A stretch of 64,000 nucleotides of DNA from Symsagittifera roscoffensis (GCF_963678635.1 NC_087064.1:38430706-38494705), one strand, 5' to 3'. Shown: positions 22,201 through 34,514, counted from the first letter of the stretch. Notes: generated by a model not told the origin, from the sequence alone. Made by a program: numbers and translations.

Positions 22201-24232
22201 ATTCGCCTCTGTGTTTTGTTCTTACGTTTTTTTGTGGTTTTGAGTATACAACAGATGTCTTAGAATAAAGTGTTTTTTTTTATCAGAATGAAAAATTGGC
22301 TATAATTTGATAATGAAATAGGATTTGTTATTATTAGATGCTTATGAGAATGCGCGGGATCTGTGCGAGGAGTACTACTTGGTTGCTCCTGGCCTGCAGC
22401 TGAAAGACGAGAGCAGCTGTGATGTAAAGATGGCGTACATTCCCTCCCACTTGCATCACATGGCCTTCGAACTGTTTAAGAATGCCATGCGCGCCACAGT
22501 CGAGTACCATGGCAAGCACTGCGAACACATCCCTCCTGTGACAGTCACCATCGCACAGGGTCCCAGCGAACTCTCAATCAAGGTTATCCTCGTCTGTCCT
22601 CATCACCACCAGCGGATTTAGGAGGGGGGGGGGGGGGGGAATGGGGGGCGGACGCCCTGCCGAATCAAAGGGTTTCCCCTTGTACTATTTTGAGATATCC
22701 ATTTTTGGCTGACTGACCCTAAAATTTTTCTAAAGGCGTCTTCGGTGCATAAATATACTAATTTTGAGGTTTGGCAAAATTTTCCAAAAAGTTCCTAAAA
22801 ACGCCTTTTTTTTTAGCCTTTTTTCAACAATTTGCCTGCGGCGCACAAAATTTGGTCAAAATAGGGTCTTTACAGTAATATGGGAGAGCTCACAAAATAA
22901 TTTTAGTCGACCTAAAAAAAGTCACAAAATTTTAGTTTTTATTTTTGAAAATCCGCCCCCCCCCCCCCCCTCGAGAAAATCCTAGATCCGCCCCTGCTCA
23001 TCACTTTTAGTATTCACCCTCCCAATGCTGTTCTCATTAGGAACTTGTTCTTTCTGGATGTTTTGCTGCTCCATGGAATTCCCAAGTTTGTTTCTACATC
23101 GGCCACATTCTATATTTTGTCGTTTTTTCATAAAAGCTCTATAGAACTTTAAGAAACCGGTTCAATTTATGGGATTTGGAGTCCTAAGTTAAGTAAGTGT
23201 GTTGTTTGATTAGATCAGTGACAGGGGAGGTGGCTTCCCCCACCCGGAGACGTGTACTCTGTTTAAATATCTGTACACCACTGCCAAGCTGCCCATGCAG
23301 ATTTCTACCCACGGAGGAGACTCTACTCCTCTGGTATGACAAGTTACGATTCCGTTAATTTTTGAGATTTTGTTCTGGTGTTTTGCTGTCTCAGCGCAGC
23401 ACCTAAAAAGGTATGAAATATAACAGGGAATTTTGCTTAACTGAAACTGTTATAACTTTCGTGCGGGAAAAAAGTTATTTGACTTATATTAGATGGAGTT
23501 AGCTCGATCGAAAGCGAAAGTAGACGGAGTTAAGCAAGCTAAAATTGCAAAACTGTTAAGCATACAACAAATGCGAAATGCTTTCTCTGGTATAAAAAGA
23601 GCTGTATGGGGCTGTTCGAACAATTACAGGTAATTTTAGGCCGGCTACGGATACGGACTGCCTCTGTCCAGAATATACGCGAGATACTTCAACGGGGACT
23701 TGATATTGTGTCCACAGGAGGGATTGGGTACAGACGCCATCATTTACCTCAATGTAAGAAAGTTGAACTTCGAGCTTCGATCACAGATGTGGGAAAGAGC
23801 TTTGTATTCGGTTGTGTTTTGCAGCAATTAAAAGGCAGGCAGTTTTGTCAGTAAAGATACCCAAATATAAGTTTTGACGTATTTAATGACGCCGAAAAGA
23901 CAACACTTTTTTCAAAACGCCGTAAACTGTTAACTTGTTAGCCTCCTCCGTTGCTAGAATATTTTAAAAACTCAGAATGTTTTGTTTTGCTAACTTTGAA
24001 ACTTGAACAGCAGCCGTTGTTCATGACGGTCATCATCTTGGCAAAAAAAAACTAAAATGTGGTGTTCAAGGCGTTCTCATCACGTAGCTTCGAGCATCTT
24101 CCAGTGTTTAACTCGGCCACCAAACGGCAGTACTTGGCACCCCAGACTAAGTCAGACTGGACTCATCCTCCTTCACAGAAGCAGATGACGAACAGCAGCG
24201 AGGTAGAAGAGAAGAAACATCCTGGAAAGTGA
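19233..24232 (+). CDS. Pdk: Pyruvate dehydrogenase kinase (PDK), last six exons; 5' exons not found
   Basis: PDK is a mitochondrial-matrix Ser kinase of the GHKL fold that phosphorylates and switches off the E1 subunit of pyruvate dehydrogenase. Exons: 19233-19353, 21412-21498, 22338-22582, 23214-23333, 23640-23753 and 24071-24232, all with AG/GT borders and matching phases (0,1,2,0,0,0). They encode [19 protein letters not shown], then VGLIDPECN, then the kinase N box in [19 protein letters not shown] (catalytic Glu and Mg-binding Asn), then the G1 box ISDRGGG, the G2 box [20 protein letters not shown] with GTDAIIYL, and a C-terminus with the conserved Asp-Trp pair (TKSDWTHP). The N-terminal regulatory region, normally about 150 residues, was not found; it may lie before a very long intron filled by the LINE array, or outside the window. 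BCKDK is the nearest alternative, but the IDP, FLDRFYM and DW motifs fit PDK. Confidence 0.88.
19354..21411 (+). other. PDK intron, about 2.06 kb
   Basis: This AT-rich intron runs from donor GTAGGG to acceptor TTGACAG. Two open frames near 20,407-20,882 have no recognisable domain and look like chance. A second possible acceptor (GCACAG at 21,371-21,376) would give a stop in the required phase, so the later one is chosen. Confidence 0.6.
22607..22996 (+). mobile_element. hAT-type MITE in a PDK intron, with 8-bp target duplication
   Basis: CTCATCAC flanks both sides (22599-22606 and 22997-23004). The ends CACCAGCGGATTTAGGA and, complemented from the right, CAGGGGCGGATCTAGGA match at 13 of 17 positions. 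An 8-bp duplication and CAG-type ends are hAT hallmarks. Long G and C tracts sit just inside the ends, where they form a strong inverted repeat. The interior has no coding capacity. The insertion lies between the N-box exon and the G1-box exon. Confidence 0.85.
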
Positions 24233-24735
24233 CCTGATGACGTACTCTCGAAGTGTTTGACAACCAACGAATCAACTTGAACTTTTTTCATAAACTCAGA
24301 ACACAGCAGTAGCCATTAGGGATTTTAAAAAATTATTATTGCTATTTCAAACTTCATCAATCTCAGAGCAGATAGTGACTGATTTTTTTCTGCCTAAAGC
24401 AACGTTGAAATAATAATTAATTTAATCAGCGGTGATATTGCTTGAAAAAGATTTGATACATCTGCTTTGATAGAGAATTAAATCAATTCTCAGTGGAAGC
24501 AGGAATGAAAGGTTGAAATAAATATCGAATGTCATTTAATTTGTGTGTGGCAAATAAGACGGCATCTGTTAATACGATGTATGGATTAAAGGGCGTTTTA
24601 TGTTGTAACATTTGCTGATCCAGTGTTTGAGAATTTATTTATCAGTATCAGAGAAATACAAAACTTAAAGAATCGCTGTCCTCAATGATTCGTTGTCTTA
24701 ATAGCTGTCATCTTATCCCAGTTCGAGTTCACCGC

Positions 24736-27417
24736 CAGTTCAATCAGGACTTGGCTTTGAGTCTTCTAATTTAAGATGAGTCTCATGTGCTGTTTGTAGA
24801 CAAAGCTGTTAAATTGTTGGCAAATTTCGTGCATCTTAATTCGTAAAAAAATTGGTCCGTATTAGATAAGTTAGATTTTGAATAGTATTTGGTCTGCGAA
24901 GACTAAATGGGCAGTTTAGGATTGGTTAATTTCGTGCAAATTTGTTGACCGAAAATGATATTGACAACAGTTTGACATTGGTATTTTCATAATGGTGCAT
25001 ATGATATCCTATGGGTGTTTATTTGTAATAAATTAATGGTTTTCAACCAAGTGTCAATGAACGAAGTGAAGACACTTATTTAGGTCGCAATGTTGTTTTT
25101 GATAGAATTTGATCATCGTCAAGGTTGGTTTTTCGTGGTTCGACCTTTTCTTTCTTTCAAAGTTCAATTCTCCTCCCTTTGCAAAAAGGAAAAAAACTGT
25201 GCTCCAATTACGAATGTGCAAATGGTGCAAAAAACGCGAATGACTTGAGTTTTCAATGTGGATTTTCATTTTAAGTTTTCTTAGGGAAAGAGAAAATTAC
25301 CTATTGACAGTTTTCTCTAATTAATTTCAGTGACAATCATTCATTAAAATTCTGAAATTGATAGAAGTTCTAAATGAATTTTTCCTCGGAAGTTATAAAA
25401 TGCTGAAAAAAGTCTTTTTTTTTTCCCGGTATTCTTGAGTTCATTGAGACTGGTCCACTTCCTGTTGGCTATGTGGCGAACAAGTAGGGTAGCTCAGTAC
25501 TCAGTTGTTACTTGTTTTCAGTTTTTGGTTAAGGTGTTTTTTTTCCATGCAGTTTGACTACCTCAAGGAAAGCTCGTATGTTCAAGAAGGGTGTCACGTT
25601 AAAAACCTTGTGACTTTGTCTCATAAACACTCAAAACCCGGTTGCACTCGGTCTAGAAAGCGTACCATGGGATCCCAAGATCTGTACTTTATATTTTTCG
25701 AGATGCGCGAAGTAAAGATGTTTTGCAAAAATGAATTCACAAGCTGAATTGAGTCGCTCTGTGATTTGCTTTTTTCTTAAGGATTTTTTTTCTGTTCTTG
25801 GCTTTAAGATTTTTAAGTTAGATTTTATAGGCTCAGTCTCAAAAGCGCGTCCTGTGGAAGCCGTTACAATTTTTGTCAACTGAAAGCGCTATACTGGGAA
25901 ATAACCTTGTAACCGATACTAGACTTTGTTTTTACCTCTTAATGTCACTTTTTGTTTTCGTCTAATCTTTGGTCGGCTTACCTGCCGGTAGTTCTAGGTT
26001 TATTGTTTTTGATATTTTAAATACTTTTTCCGTCATTTTCATGAGGGTTATTTGTTTTTGATTTAGAAAACTGTGATTACACTTGCGATTTATGCTAATC
26101 CTTTCAATCCAGATCACAGGAAGTCAAGGCTAGCTCGAGAGATCACGTGTAACCTCTGTAAGAAGCGTGGACATTTTGCGAAATGTTGTAAGTCGTCGAA
26201 ATGAAGAGTGAATCTGGTTCGTGAAGAGGAGGAACTGTCTATCTCGCAGCGGACTGTAATTTCATCGATGTTGAGGACGATAGTGAACCTGAATACGCAG
26301 TTTTCCAATTGGAAGTTATAATGCAGAAAAACAGTATTGAATTGCGAAAATCAGCTGGGGGAAAGCCTAGGAGCCTTAGTGTTCAACTTCGGTCAGGCCC
26401 TAATTTTTTTAAATTCTACTATCGATACCGGAAGTCCGGTCCCATTCCTCAACAAACGAACGATAGCTTTATTACTTTCACGCAATCCGTCTAACCAATT
26501 CCGGGATATTGTACGGCATCCGATAGAAACCACATGCGTGGATTATAACAAGCGTCCCATTCAGTTTTTCGGTTCAGTTACGATTCCTGTTTCCTCAAAT
26601 GGGTCGAAAGTTGAAGATGCCACTTTTCTTATTTCTGAGAATCGGAGAAATCTTCTTGGTCTGGACCTACATGAGAAATTGGGTGTGTTAACAACTCACT
26701 TAGGAGCTGAAACCATTCCTTTCTAGAAGACACAACGCATGATCCCATATCGAATTATTGGAAATCGTATTTCGCGAAACGTTACACTCACGTTTTCAAT
26801 CGTTTGGGTCGTTCAAAAAAATCACAAATTTTATACTCATTTCAAAGTTCCTCTTTTCCTCGGCAAGTAAAAGGGCGTAAAAACCCTATACATATTCAGG
26901 ACAGGGTCGCGGGAGACCTTGGTCAAGGATGGACATATCGGAAAGGTGGATGAGTGCACGACCGATCACTTTATTGCACCTATTGTGTTGACCGCGAAAA
27001 ATGATGGTTCAATAAAAATAGACCTTAACGCCAATCCTATAAATGTGCAGATCTGGAAAAACAAGTACCAGATGAGCAATATCCATAAGCTCATTGACTC
27101 GGTGGCACAAATCCTTACCAAAAACATTCCTGGAAAGGTCTGGTTCACATTCTTGGATCTAAAGTATGCTTTCAGTCAGTTGCCTTTATCGTCTTTAACT
27201 AGCAGTCACTGCAATTTCAGTTTTTTTTTGTGTGGAGAAGCAACAGGAACGTACAGATTTTATGGCTTGACTGATATGCCAACGGAGTTCCAGGAGGCAA
27301 TAGATTTTACCTTACAGGGCTTAGACGGTGTCATTGCTACTTAGACGACATTTTGGTGGTCACAAGGGGATGTGGAGGACCACAACAATCTTGTCGAGGT
27401 AGTGATGAGAAGACTTG
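24736..27417 (+). mobile_element. Ty3/gypsy fragment, copy 1 (LTR part, end of gag, protease, RT)
   Basis: It starts with the last codons of pol and the LTR start (TGAGTCTCATG at 24,777). It keeps about 1.3 kb of LTR, then jumps at about 26,085 directly to the gag zinc knuckle (CNLCKKRGHFAKCC, 26,150-26,192). The protease has IDTGSP (26,420-26,440). RT follows with GHIGKVDECTTDHFIAPIVL, YQMSNIHKLID and FLDLKYAFSQLPLS (first catalytic Asp). The YLDD box (27,330-27,348) is read only after a one-base frameshift. The fragment ends a few codons later at the duplication breakpoint. The internal deletion, stops and frameshifts make it non-functional. Confidence 0.85.
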
Positions 27418-27447
27418 ATCAAGGTTATCCTCGTCTGTCCTCATCAC

Positions 27448-27828
27448 CACCAGCGGATTTAGGGGGGTGGGGGGGGGGGGGGGGGGGGCGGACGCCCTGC
27501 CGAATCAAAGGGTTTCCCCTTGTACTATTTGGAGATATCCATTTTTGGCTGACTGACCCTAAAATTTTTCTAAAGGCGTCTTCGGTGCATAAATATACTA
27601 ATTTGGAGGTTTGGCAAAATTTTCCAAAAAGTTCCTAAAAACGCCTTTTTTAGCCTTTTTTCAAAAATTTGCCTGCCGCGCACAAAATTTGGTCAAAATA
27701 GGGTCTTTACAGTAATATGGGAGAGCTCACAAAATAATTTTGGTCGACCTAAAAAAAGTCACAAAATTTTAGTTTTTATTTTTGAAAATCCGCCCCCCCC
27801 CCTCGAGAAAATCCTAGATCCGCCCCTG
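27448..27828 (+). mobile_element. hAT-type MITE, copy carried in repeat 2
   Basis: It is the same insertion as at 22,607, with the same CTCATCAC on both sides (27,440-27,447 and 27,829-27,836). It was copied by the segmental duplication, not by a new transposition. Its G and C tracts differ in length from those of the other copies. Confidence 0.85.
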
Positions 27829-28045
27829 CTCATCACTTTTAGTATTAACCCTCCCAATGCTGTTCTCATTAGGAACTTGTTCTTTCTGGATGTTTTGCTG
27901 CTCCATGGAATTCACAAGTTTGTTTCTACATCGGCCACATTCTATATTTTGTCGTTTTTTCATAAAAGCTCTATAGAACTTTAAGAAACCGGTTCAATTT
28001 ATGGGATTTGGAGTCCTAAGTTAAGTAAGTGTGTTGTTTGATTAG

Positions 28046-29085
28046 ATCAGTGACAGGGGAGGTGGCTTCCCCCACCCGGAGACGTGTACTCTGTTTAAAT
28101 ATCTGTACACCACTGCCAAGCTGCCCATGCACATTTCTACCCACGGAGGAGACTCTACTCCTCTGGTATGACAAGTTACGATTCCGTTAATTTTTGAGAT
28201 TTTGTTCTGGTGTTTTGTGTCTCAGCGCAGCGCCTAAAAAGGTATGAAATATAACAGGGAATTTTGCTTAACTGAAACTGTTATAACTTTCGTTCGGGAA
28301 AAAAGAAAAAAAATATTGACTTATATTAGATGGAGTTAGCTCCATCGAAGGCGAAAGTAGACGAAGTTAAGCAAGCTAAAATTGCAAAACTGTTAAGCAT
28401 ACAACAAATGCGAAATGCTTTCTCTTGTATAAAAAGAGCTGTATGGGGCTGTTCGAACAATTACAGGTAATTTTAGGCCGGCTACGGATACGGACTGCCT
28501 CTGTCCAGAATATACGCGAGATACTTCAACGGGGACTTCATCTTGTGTCCACAGGAGGGATTGGGTACAGACGCCATCATTTACCTCAATGTAAGAAAGT
28601 TGAACTTCGGGCTTCGATCACAGATGTGGGAAAGAGCTTTGTATTCGGTTGTTTTGCATCAATTAAAAGGCAGGCAGTTTTTTCAGTAAAGATACCCAAA
28701 TATAAGTTTTGACGTATTTAATGACGCCGAAAAGACAACACTTTTTTCAAAACGCCGTAAACTGTTAACTTGTTAGCCTCCTCCGTTGCTAAAATATTTT
28801 AAAAACTCAGAATGTTTTGTTTTGCTAACTTTGAAACTTGAACAGCAGCCGTTGTTCTTGTTTTTATTTGATCCCTTATAGGTTGTGAAAAAGACATTAA
28901 CCGGGTCTTTTTTCTTTTCATGACGGTCATCATCTTGGCAACAAAAAAACTAAAATGTGGTGTTCAAGGCGTTCTCATCACGTAGCTTCGAGCATCTTCC
29001 AGTGTTAAACTCGGACACCAAACGGCAGTACTTGGCACCCAGACTAAGTCAGACTGGACTCATCCTCCTTCACAGAAGCAGATGA
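28046..29085 (+). pseudogene. Duplicate of the last three PDK exons, copy 2, altered C-terminus
   Basis: Exons 28046-28165, 28477-28590 and 28969-29085 keep their splice sites, the DRGGG and GYGYGLP boxes and GTDAIIYL. In the terminal exon, GCACCCAGAC has one C fewer than copy 1 (GCACCCCAGAC). The frame shifts, loses the Asp-Trp motif and stops at 29,083-29,085, 15 codons before the length used in copy 1. No N-box exon or promoter precedes it, so by itself it is a gene fragment. It could still be reached by alternative splicing from the donor at 22,583. Confidence 0.8.
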
Positions 29086-29632
29086 CGAACAGCAGCGAGG
29101 TAGAAGAGAAGAAACATCCTGGAAAGTGACCTGATGACGTACTCTCGAAGTTTTTGACAACCAACGAATCCACCTGAACTTTTTCCATAAACTCAGAACA
29201 CAGCAGTAGCCATTAGGGATTTTAAAAAATTATTATTGCTATTTCAAACTTCATCAATCTCAGAGCAGATAGTGACTGATTTTTTTCTGCCTAAATCAAC
29301 GTTGAAATAATAATTAATTTAATCAGCGGTGATATTGCTTGAAAAAGATTTGATACATCTGCTTTGATAGAGAATTAAATCAATTCTCAGTGGAAGCAGG
29401 AATGAAAGGTTGAAATAAATATCGAATGTCATTTGATTTGTGTGTGGCAAATAAGACGGCATCTGTTAATACGATGTGTGGATTAAAGGGCGTTTTATGT
29501 TGTAACATTTGCTGAACAAGTGTTTGAGAATTTATTTATCAGTATCAGAGGAATACAAAACTTGAAGAATCGCTGTCCTCAATGATTCGTTGTCTTAATA
29601 GCTGTCATCTTATCCCAGTTCGAGTTCACCGC

Positions 29633-32314
29633 CAGTTCAATCAGGACTTGGATTTGAGTCTTCTAATTTAAGATGAGTCTCATGTGTTGTTTGTAGACAA
29701 AGCTGTTAAATTGTTGGCAAAGTTCGTGCATCTTAATTCGTTAAAAAAATTAGTCCGTATTAGATAAGTTAGATTTTGAATAGTATTTGGTCTTCGAAGA
29801 CTAAATGGGCAGTTTAGGATTGGTTAATTTCGTGCAAATTTGTTGACCGAAAATGATATTGACAACAGTTTGACATTGATATTTTCATAATGGTGCATAT
29901 GATATCCTATGGGTGTTTATCTGTAATAAGTTAATGGTTTTCAACTAAGTGTCAATGAACGAAGTGAAGACACTTATTTAGGTCGCAATGTTGTTTTTGA
30001 TAGAATTTGATCATCCTCAAGATTGGTTTTTCGTGGTTTGACCTTTTCTTTCTTTCAAAGTTCAATTCTCCTCCCTTTGCAAAAAGGAAAAAAACTGTGC
30101 TCCAATTACGAATGTGCAAATGGTGCAAAAAACGCGAATGACTTGAGTTTTCAATGTGGATTTTCATTTTAAGTTTTCTTAGGGAAAGAGAAAATTACCT
30201 ATTGACAGTTTTCTCTAATTAATTTCAGTGACAATCATTCATTAAAATTCTGAAATTGATAGAAGTTCTAAATGAATTTTTCCTCGGAAGTTATAAAATG
30301 CTGAAAAAAGTCTTTTTTTTTCCGGTATTCTTGTGTTCATTGAGACTGGTCCACTTCCTGTTGGCTATGTGGCGAACAAGTAGGGTAGCTCAGTACTCAG
30401 TTGTTACTTGTTTTCAGTTTTTGGTTAAGGTGTTTTTTTCCATGTAGTTTGACTACCTCAAGGAAAGCTCGCATGTTCAAGAAGGGTGTCACGTTAAAAA
30501 ACTTGTGACTTTGTGTCATAAACACTCAAAACCCGGTTGCACTCGGTCTAGAAAGCGTACCATGGGATCCCAAGATCTGTACTTTACATTTTTCGAGATG
30601 CGCGAAGTAAAGATGATTTGCAAAAATGAATTCACAAGCTGAATTGAGTCGCTCTGTGATTTGCTTTTTTCTTAAGGATTTTTTTTCTGTTCTTGGCTTT
30701 AAGATTTTTAAGTTAGATTTTATAGGCTCAGTCTCAATAGCGCGTCCTGTGGAAGCCGTTACAAATTTTGTCAACTGAAAGCGCTATACTGGGAAATAAC
30801 CTTGTAACGGATACTAGACTTTGTTTTTACCTCTTAATGTCACTTTTTGTTTTCGTCTAATCTTTGGTCGGCTTACCTGCCGGTAGTTCTAGGTTTATTG
30901 TTTTGATATTTTAAATACTTTTTCCGTCATTTTCATGAGGGCTATTTGTTTTTGATTTAGAAAACTGTGATTACACTTGCGATTTATGCTAATCCTTTCA
31001 ATCCAGATCACAGGAAGTCAAGTCTAGCTCGAGAGATCACGTGTAACCTCAGTAAGAAGCGTGGACATTTTGCGAAATGTTGTAAGTCGTCGAAATGAAG
31101 AGTGAATCTAATTCGCGAAGAGGAGGAACTGTCTATCTCGCAGCGGACTGTAATTTCATCGATGTTGAGGACGATAGTGAACCTGAATACGGAGTTTTCC
31201 AATTGGAAGTTATAATGCAGAAAAACAGTATTGAATTGCGAAAATCAGCTGGGGGAAAGCCTAGGAGCCTTAGTGTTCAACTTCGTTCAGGCCCTAATTT
31301 TTTTAAATTCTACTATCGATACCGGAAGCCCGGTCCCATTCCTCAACAAACGAACGATAGCTTTATTACTTTCACGCAATCCGTCTATCCAATTCCGGGA
31401 TATTGTACGGCATCCGATAGAAACCACATGCGTGGATTATAACAAGCGTCCCATTCAGTTTTTCGGTTCAGTTACGATTCCTGTTTCCTCAAATGGGTGG
31501 AAAGTTGAAGATACCACTTTTCTTATTTCTGAGAATCGGAGAAGAAATCTTCTTGGTCTAGACCTACATGAGAAATTGGGTGTGTTAACAACTCACTTAG
31601 GAGCTGAAACCATTCCTTTCTAGAAGACACAACGCATGATCCCATATCGAATTATTGGAAATCGTATTTCGCGAAACGTTACACTCACGTTTTCAATCGT
31701 TTGGGTCGTTCAAAAAAATCACAAATTTTATACTCATTTCAAAGTTCCTCTTTTCCTCGGCAAGTAAAAGGGCGTAAAAACCCTATACATATTCAGGACA
31801 GGGTCGCGGGAGACCTTGGTCAAGGATGGACATATCGGAAAGGTGGATAAGTGCACGACCGATCACTTTATTGCACCTATTGTGTTGACCGCGAAAAAGG
31901 ATGGTTCAATAAAAATAGACCTTAACGCCAAGCCTATGAATGTGCAGATCTGGAAAAACAAGTACCAGATGACCAATATGCATAAGCTCATTGACTCGGT
32001 GGCACAAATCCTTACCAAAAACATTCCTGGAAAGGTCTGGTTCACATTCTTGGATCTAAAGTATGCTTTCAGTCAGTTGCTTTTATCGTCTTTAACTAGC
32101 AGTCACTGCAATTTCAGTTTTTTTTTGTGTGTAGAAGCAACAGGAACGTACAGATTTTATGGCTTGACTGATATGCGAACGGAGTTCCAGGAGGCAATAA
32201 ATTTCACCTTACAGGGCTTAGACGGTGTCATTGCTACTTAGACGACATTTTGGTGGTCACAAGGGGATGTGGAGGACCACAACAATCTTGTGGAGGTAGT
32301 GATGAGAAGACTTG
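29633..32314 (+). mobile_element. Ty3/gypsy fragment, copy 2
   Basis: It has the same structure as the fragment at 24,736: LTR part, zinc knuckle, protease with IDTGSP near 31,315, and RT to the thumb, with the same LTR-gag deletion junction and the same frameshift before YLDD. In the zinc knuckle the second Cys is Ser here (ACCTCAGTAAG near 31,048). RT residues differ at a few sites, for example FSQLLLS for FSQLPLS. Confidence 0.85.
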
Positions 32315-32344
32315 ATCAAGGTTATCCTCGTCTGTCCTCATCAC

Positions 32345-32717
32345 CACCAGCGGATTTAGGAGGGGGGGGGGGGGGCGGACGCCCTGCCGAGTCAAAGGAT
32401 TTCCCCTTGTACTATTTTGAGATATCCATTTTTGGCTGACTGACCCTAAAATTTTTCTAAAGGCGTCTTCGGTGCATAAATATACTAATTTTGAGGTTTG
32501 GCAAAATTTTCCAAAAAGTTCCTAAAAAAAGTCTTTTTTTTAGCCTTTTTTCAAAAATTTGACTGCGGCGCACAAAATTTGGTCAAAATAGGGTCTTTAC
32601 AGTAATATGGGAGAGCTCACAAAATAATTTTGGTCGACCTAAAAAAGTCACAAAATTTTAGTTTTTATTTTTGAAAATCCGCCCCCCCCCCTCGAGAAAA
32701 TCCTAGATCCGCCCCTG
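32345..32717 (+). mobile_element. hAT-type MITE, copy carried in repeat 3
   Basis: This is the same insertion again, with CTCATCAC at 32,337-32,344 and 32,718-32,725. It is the shortest of the three, mainly through shorter G and C tracts. Confidence 0.85.
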
Positions 32718-32934
32718 CTCATCACTTTTAGTATTAACCCTCCCAATGCTGTTCTCATTAAGAACTTGTTCTTTCTGGATGTTTTGCTGCTCCATGGACT
32801 TCACAAGTTTGTTTCTACATCGGCCACATTCTATATTTTGTCGTTTTTTCATAAAAGCTCTATAGAACTTTAAGAAACCGGTTCAATTTATGGGATTTGG
32901 AGTCCTAAGTTAAGTACGCGTGTTGTTTGATTAG

Positions 32935-33974
32935 ATCAGTGACAGGGGAGGTGGCTTCCCCCACCCGGAGACGTGTACTCTGTTTAAATATCTGTACACC
33001 ACTGCCAAGCTGCCCATGCACATTTCTACCCACGGAGGAGACTCTACTCCTCTGGTATGACAAGTTACGATTCCGTTAATTTTTGAGATTTTGTTCTGGT
33101 GTTTTGCTGTCTCAGCGCAGCGCCTAAAAAGGTATGAAATACAACAGGGAATTTTGCTTAACTGAAACTTATAACTTTCGTGCGGGAAAAAAGAAAAAAG
33201 TTATTTGACTTATATTAGATGGAGTTAGCTCGATCGAAGGCGAAAGTAGACGGAGTTAAGCAAGCTAAAATTGCAAAACTGTTAAGCATAGAAAAAAAGC
33301 CAAATGCTTTCTCTGGTATGAAAAGAGCTGTATGGGGCTGTTCGAACAATTACAGGTAATTTTAGGCCGGCTACGGATACGGACTGCCTCTGTCCAGAAT
33401 ATACGCGAGATACTTCAACGGGGACTTGATATTGTGTCCACAGGAGAGACTGGGTACAGACGCCATCATTTACCTCAATGTAAGAAAGTTGAACTTCGAG
33501 CTTCGATCACAGATGTGGGAAAGAGCTTTGTATTCGGTTGTGTTTTGCATCAATTAAAAGGCAGGCAGTTTTGTCAGTAAAGATACCCAAATAAAGTTTT
33601 GACGTATTTAATGACGCCGAAAAGACAACATTTTTTTCAAAACGCCGTAAACTGTTAACTTGTTAGCCTCCTCCGTTGCTAGAGTATTTTAAAAACTCAG
33701 AATGTTTTGTTTTGTTAACTTTGAAACTTGAACAGCAGCCGTTGTTCTTGTTTTATTTGATCCCTTATAGGTTTTGAAAAAGACATTAACCGGGTCTTTT
33801 TTCTTTTCATGACGGTCATCATCTTGGCAAAAAAAAAACTAAAATGTGGTGTTCAAGGCGTTCTCATCACATAGCTTCGAGCATCTTCCAGTGTTTAACT
33901 CGGCCACCAAACGGCAGTACTTGGCACCCAGACTATCTCAGACTGGACTCATCCTCCTTCACAGAAGCAGATGA
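32935..33974 (+). pseudogene. Duplicate of the last three PDK exons, copy 3, altered C-terminus
   Basis: Exons 32935-33054, 33366-33479 and 33858-33974 have intact borders. It shares the missing C of copy 2 in the terminal exon, so it also loses the Asp-Trp motif and stops early at 33,972-33,974. The second exon reads CPQERLGTDA, a Gly-to-Arg change next to the conserved Gly-Thr. It is not preceded by the upstream kinase exons. Confidence 0.8.
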
Positions 33975-34514
33975 CGAACAGCAGCGAGGTAGAAGAGGAG
34001 AAACATCCTGGAAAGTGACCTGATGACGTACTCTCGAAGTGTTTGACAACCAACGAATCAACCTGAACTTTTTTCATAAACTCAGAACACAGCAGTAGCC
34101 ATTAGGGATTTTAAAAAAATATTATTGCTATTTCAAACTTCATCAATCTCAGAGCAGATAGTGACTGATTTTTTCTGCCTAAATCAACGTTGAAATAATA
34201 ATTAATTTAATCAGCGGTGATATTGCTTGAAAAAGATTTGATACATCTGCTTTGATAGAGAATTAAATCAATTCTCAGTGGAAGCAGGAATGAAAGGTTG
34301 AAATAAATATCGAATGTCATTTAATTTGTGTGTGGCAAATAAGACGGCATCTGTTAATACGATGTGTGGATTAAAGGGCGTTTTATGTTGTAACATTTGC
34401 TGAACAAGTGTTTGAGAATTTATTTATCAGTACCAGAGGAATACAAAACTTAAAGAATCGCTGTCCTCAATGATTCGTTGTCTTAATAGCTGTCATCTTA
34501 TCCCAGTTCACCGC

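Larger units (their letters stand above)
22577..27417 (+). repeat. Segmental tandem repeat, copy 1 (4841 bp)
   Basis: This first unit of a head-to-tail triplication starts inside the PDK N-box exon (ATCAAG, the last codons before the donor). It contains the hAT MITE, the last three PDK exons and a gypsy fragment that stops inside the RT thumb. Unit starts at 22577, 27418 and 32315 give periods of 4841 and 4897 bp. At each internal junction gypsy sequence (AGAAGACTTGAT) runs straight into PDK intron sequence (CAAGGTTATCC). Confidence 0.92.
27418..32314 (+). repeat. Segmental tandem repeat, copy 2 (4897 bp)
   Basis: The content and order are those of copy 1. It differs by scattered substitutions, shorter G/C tracts in the MITE, and a roughly 65-bp segment near 28,855-28,920 (GTTTTTATTTGATCCCTTATAGG) that is missing from copy 1. 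This accounts for most of the length difference. The segment is also in copy 3, so copies 2 and 3 are closer to each other in this part. Confidence 0.92.

Noticed and set aside
22334-22528. Minus-strand frame over the PDK N-box exon
   Set aside because: It is the shadow of a clearly conserved + strand exon.
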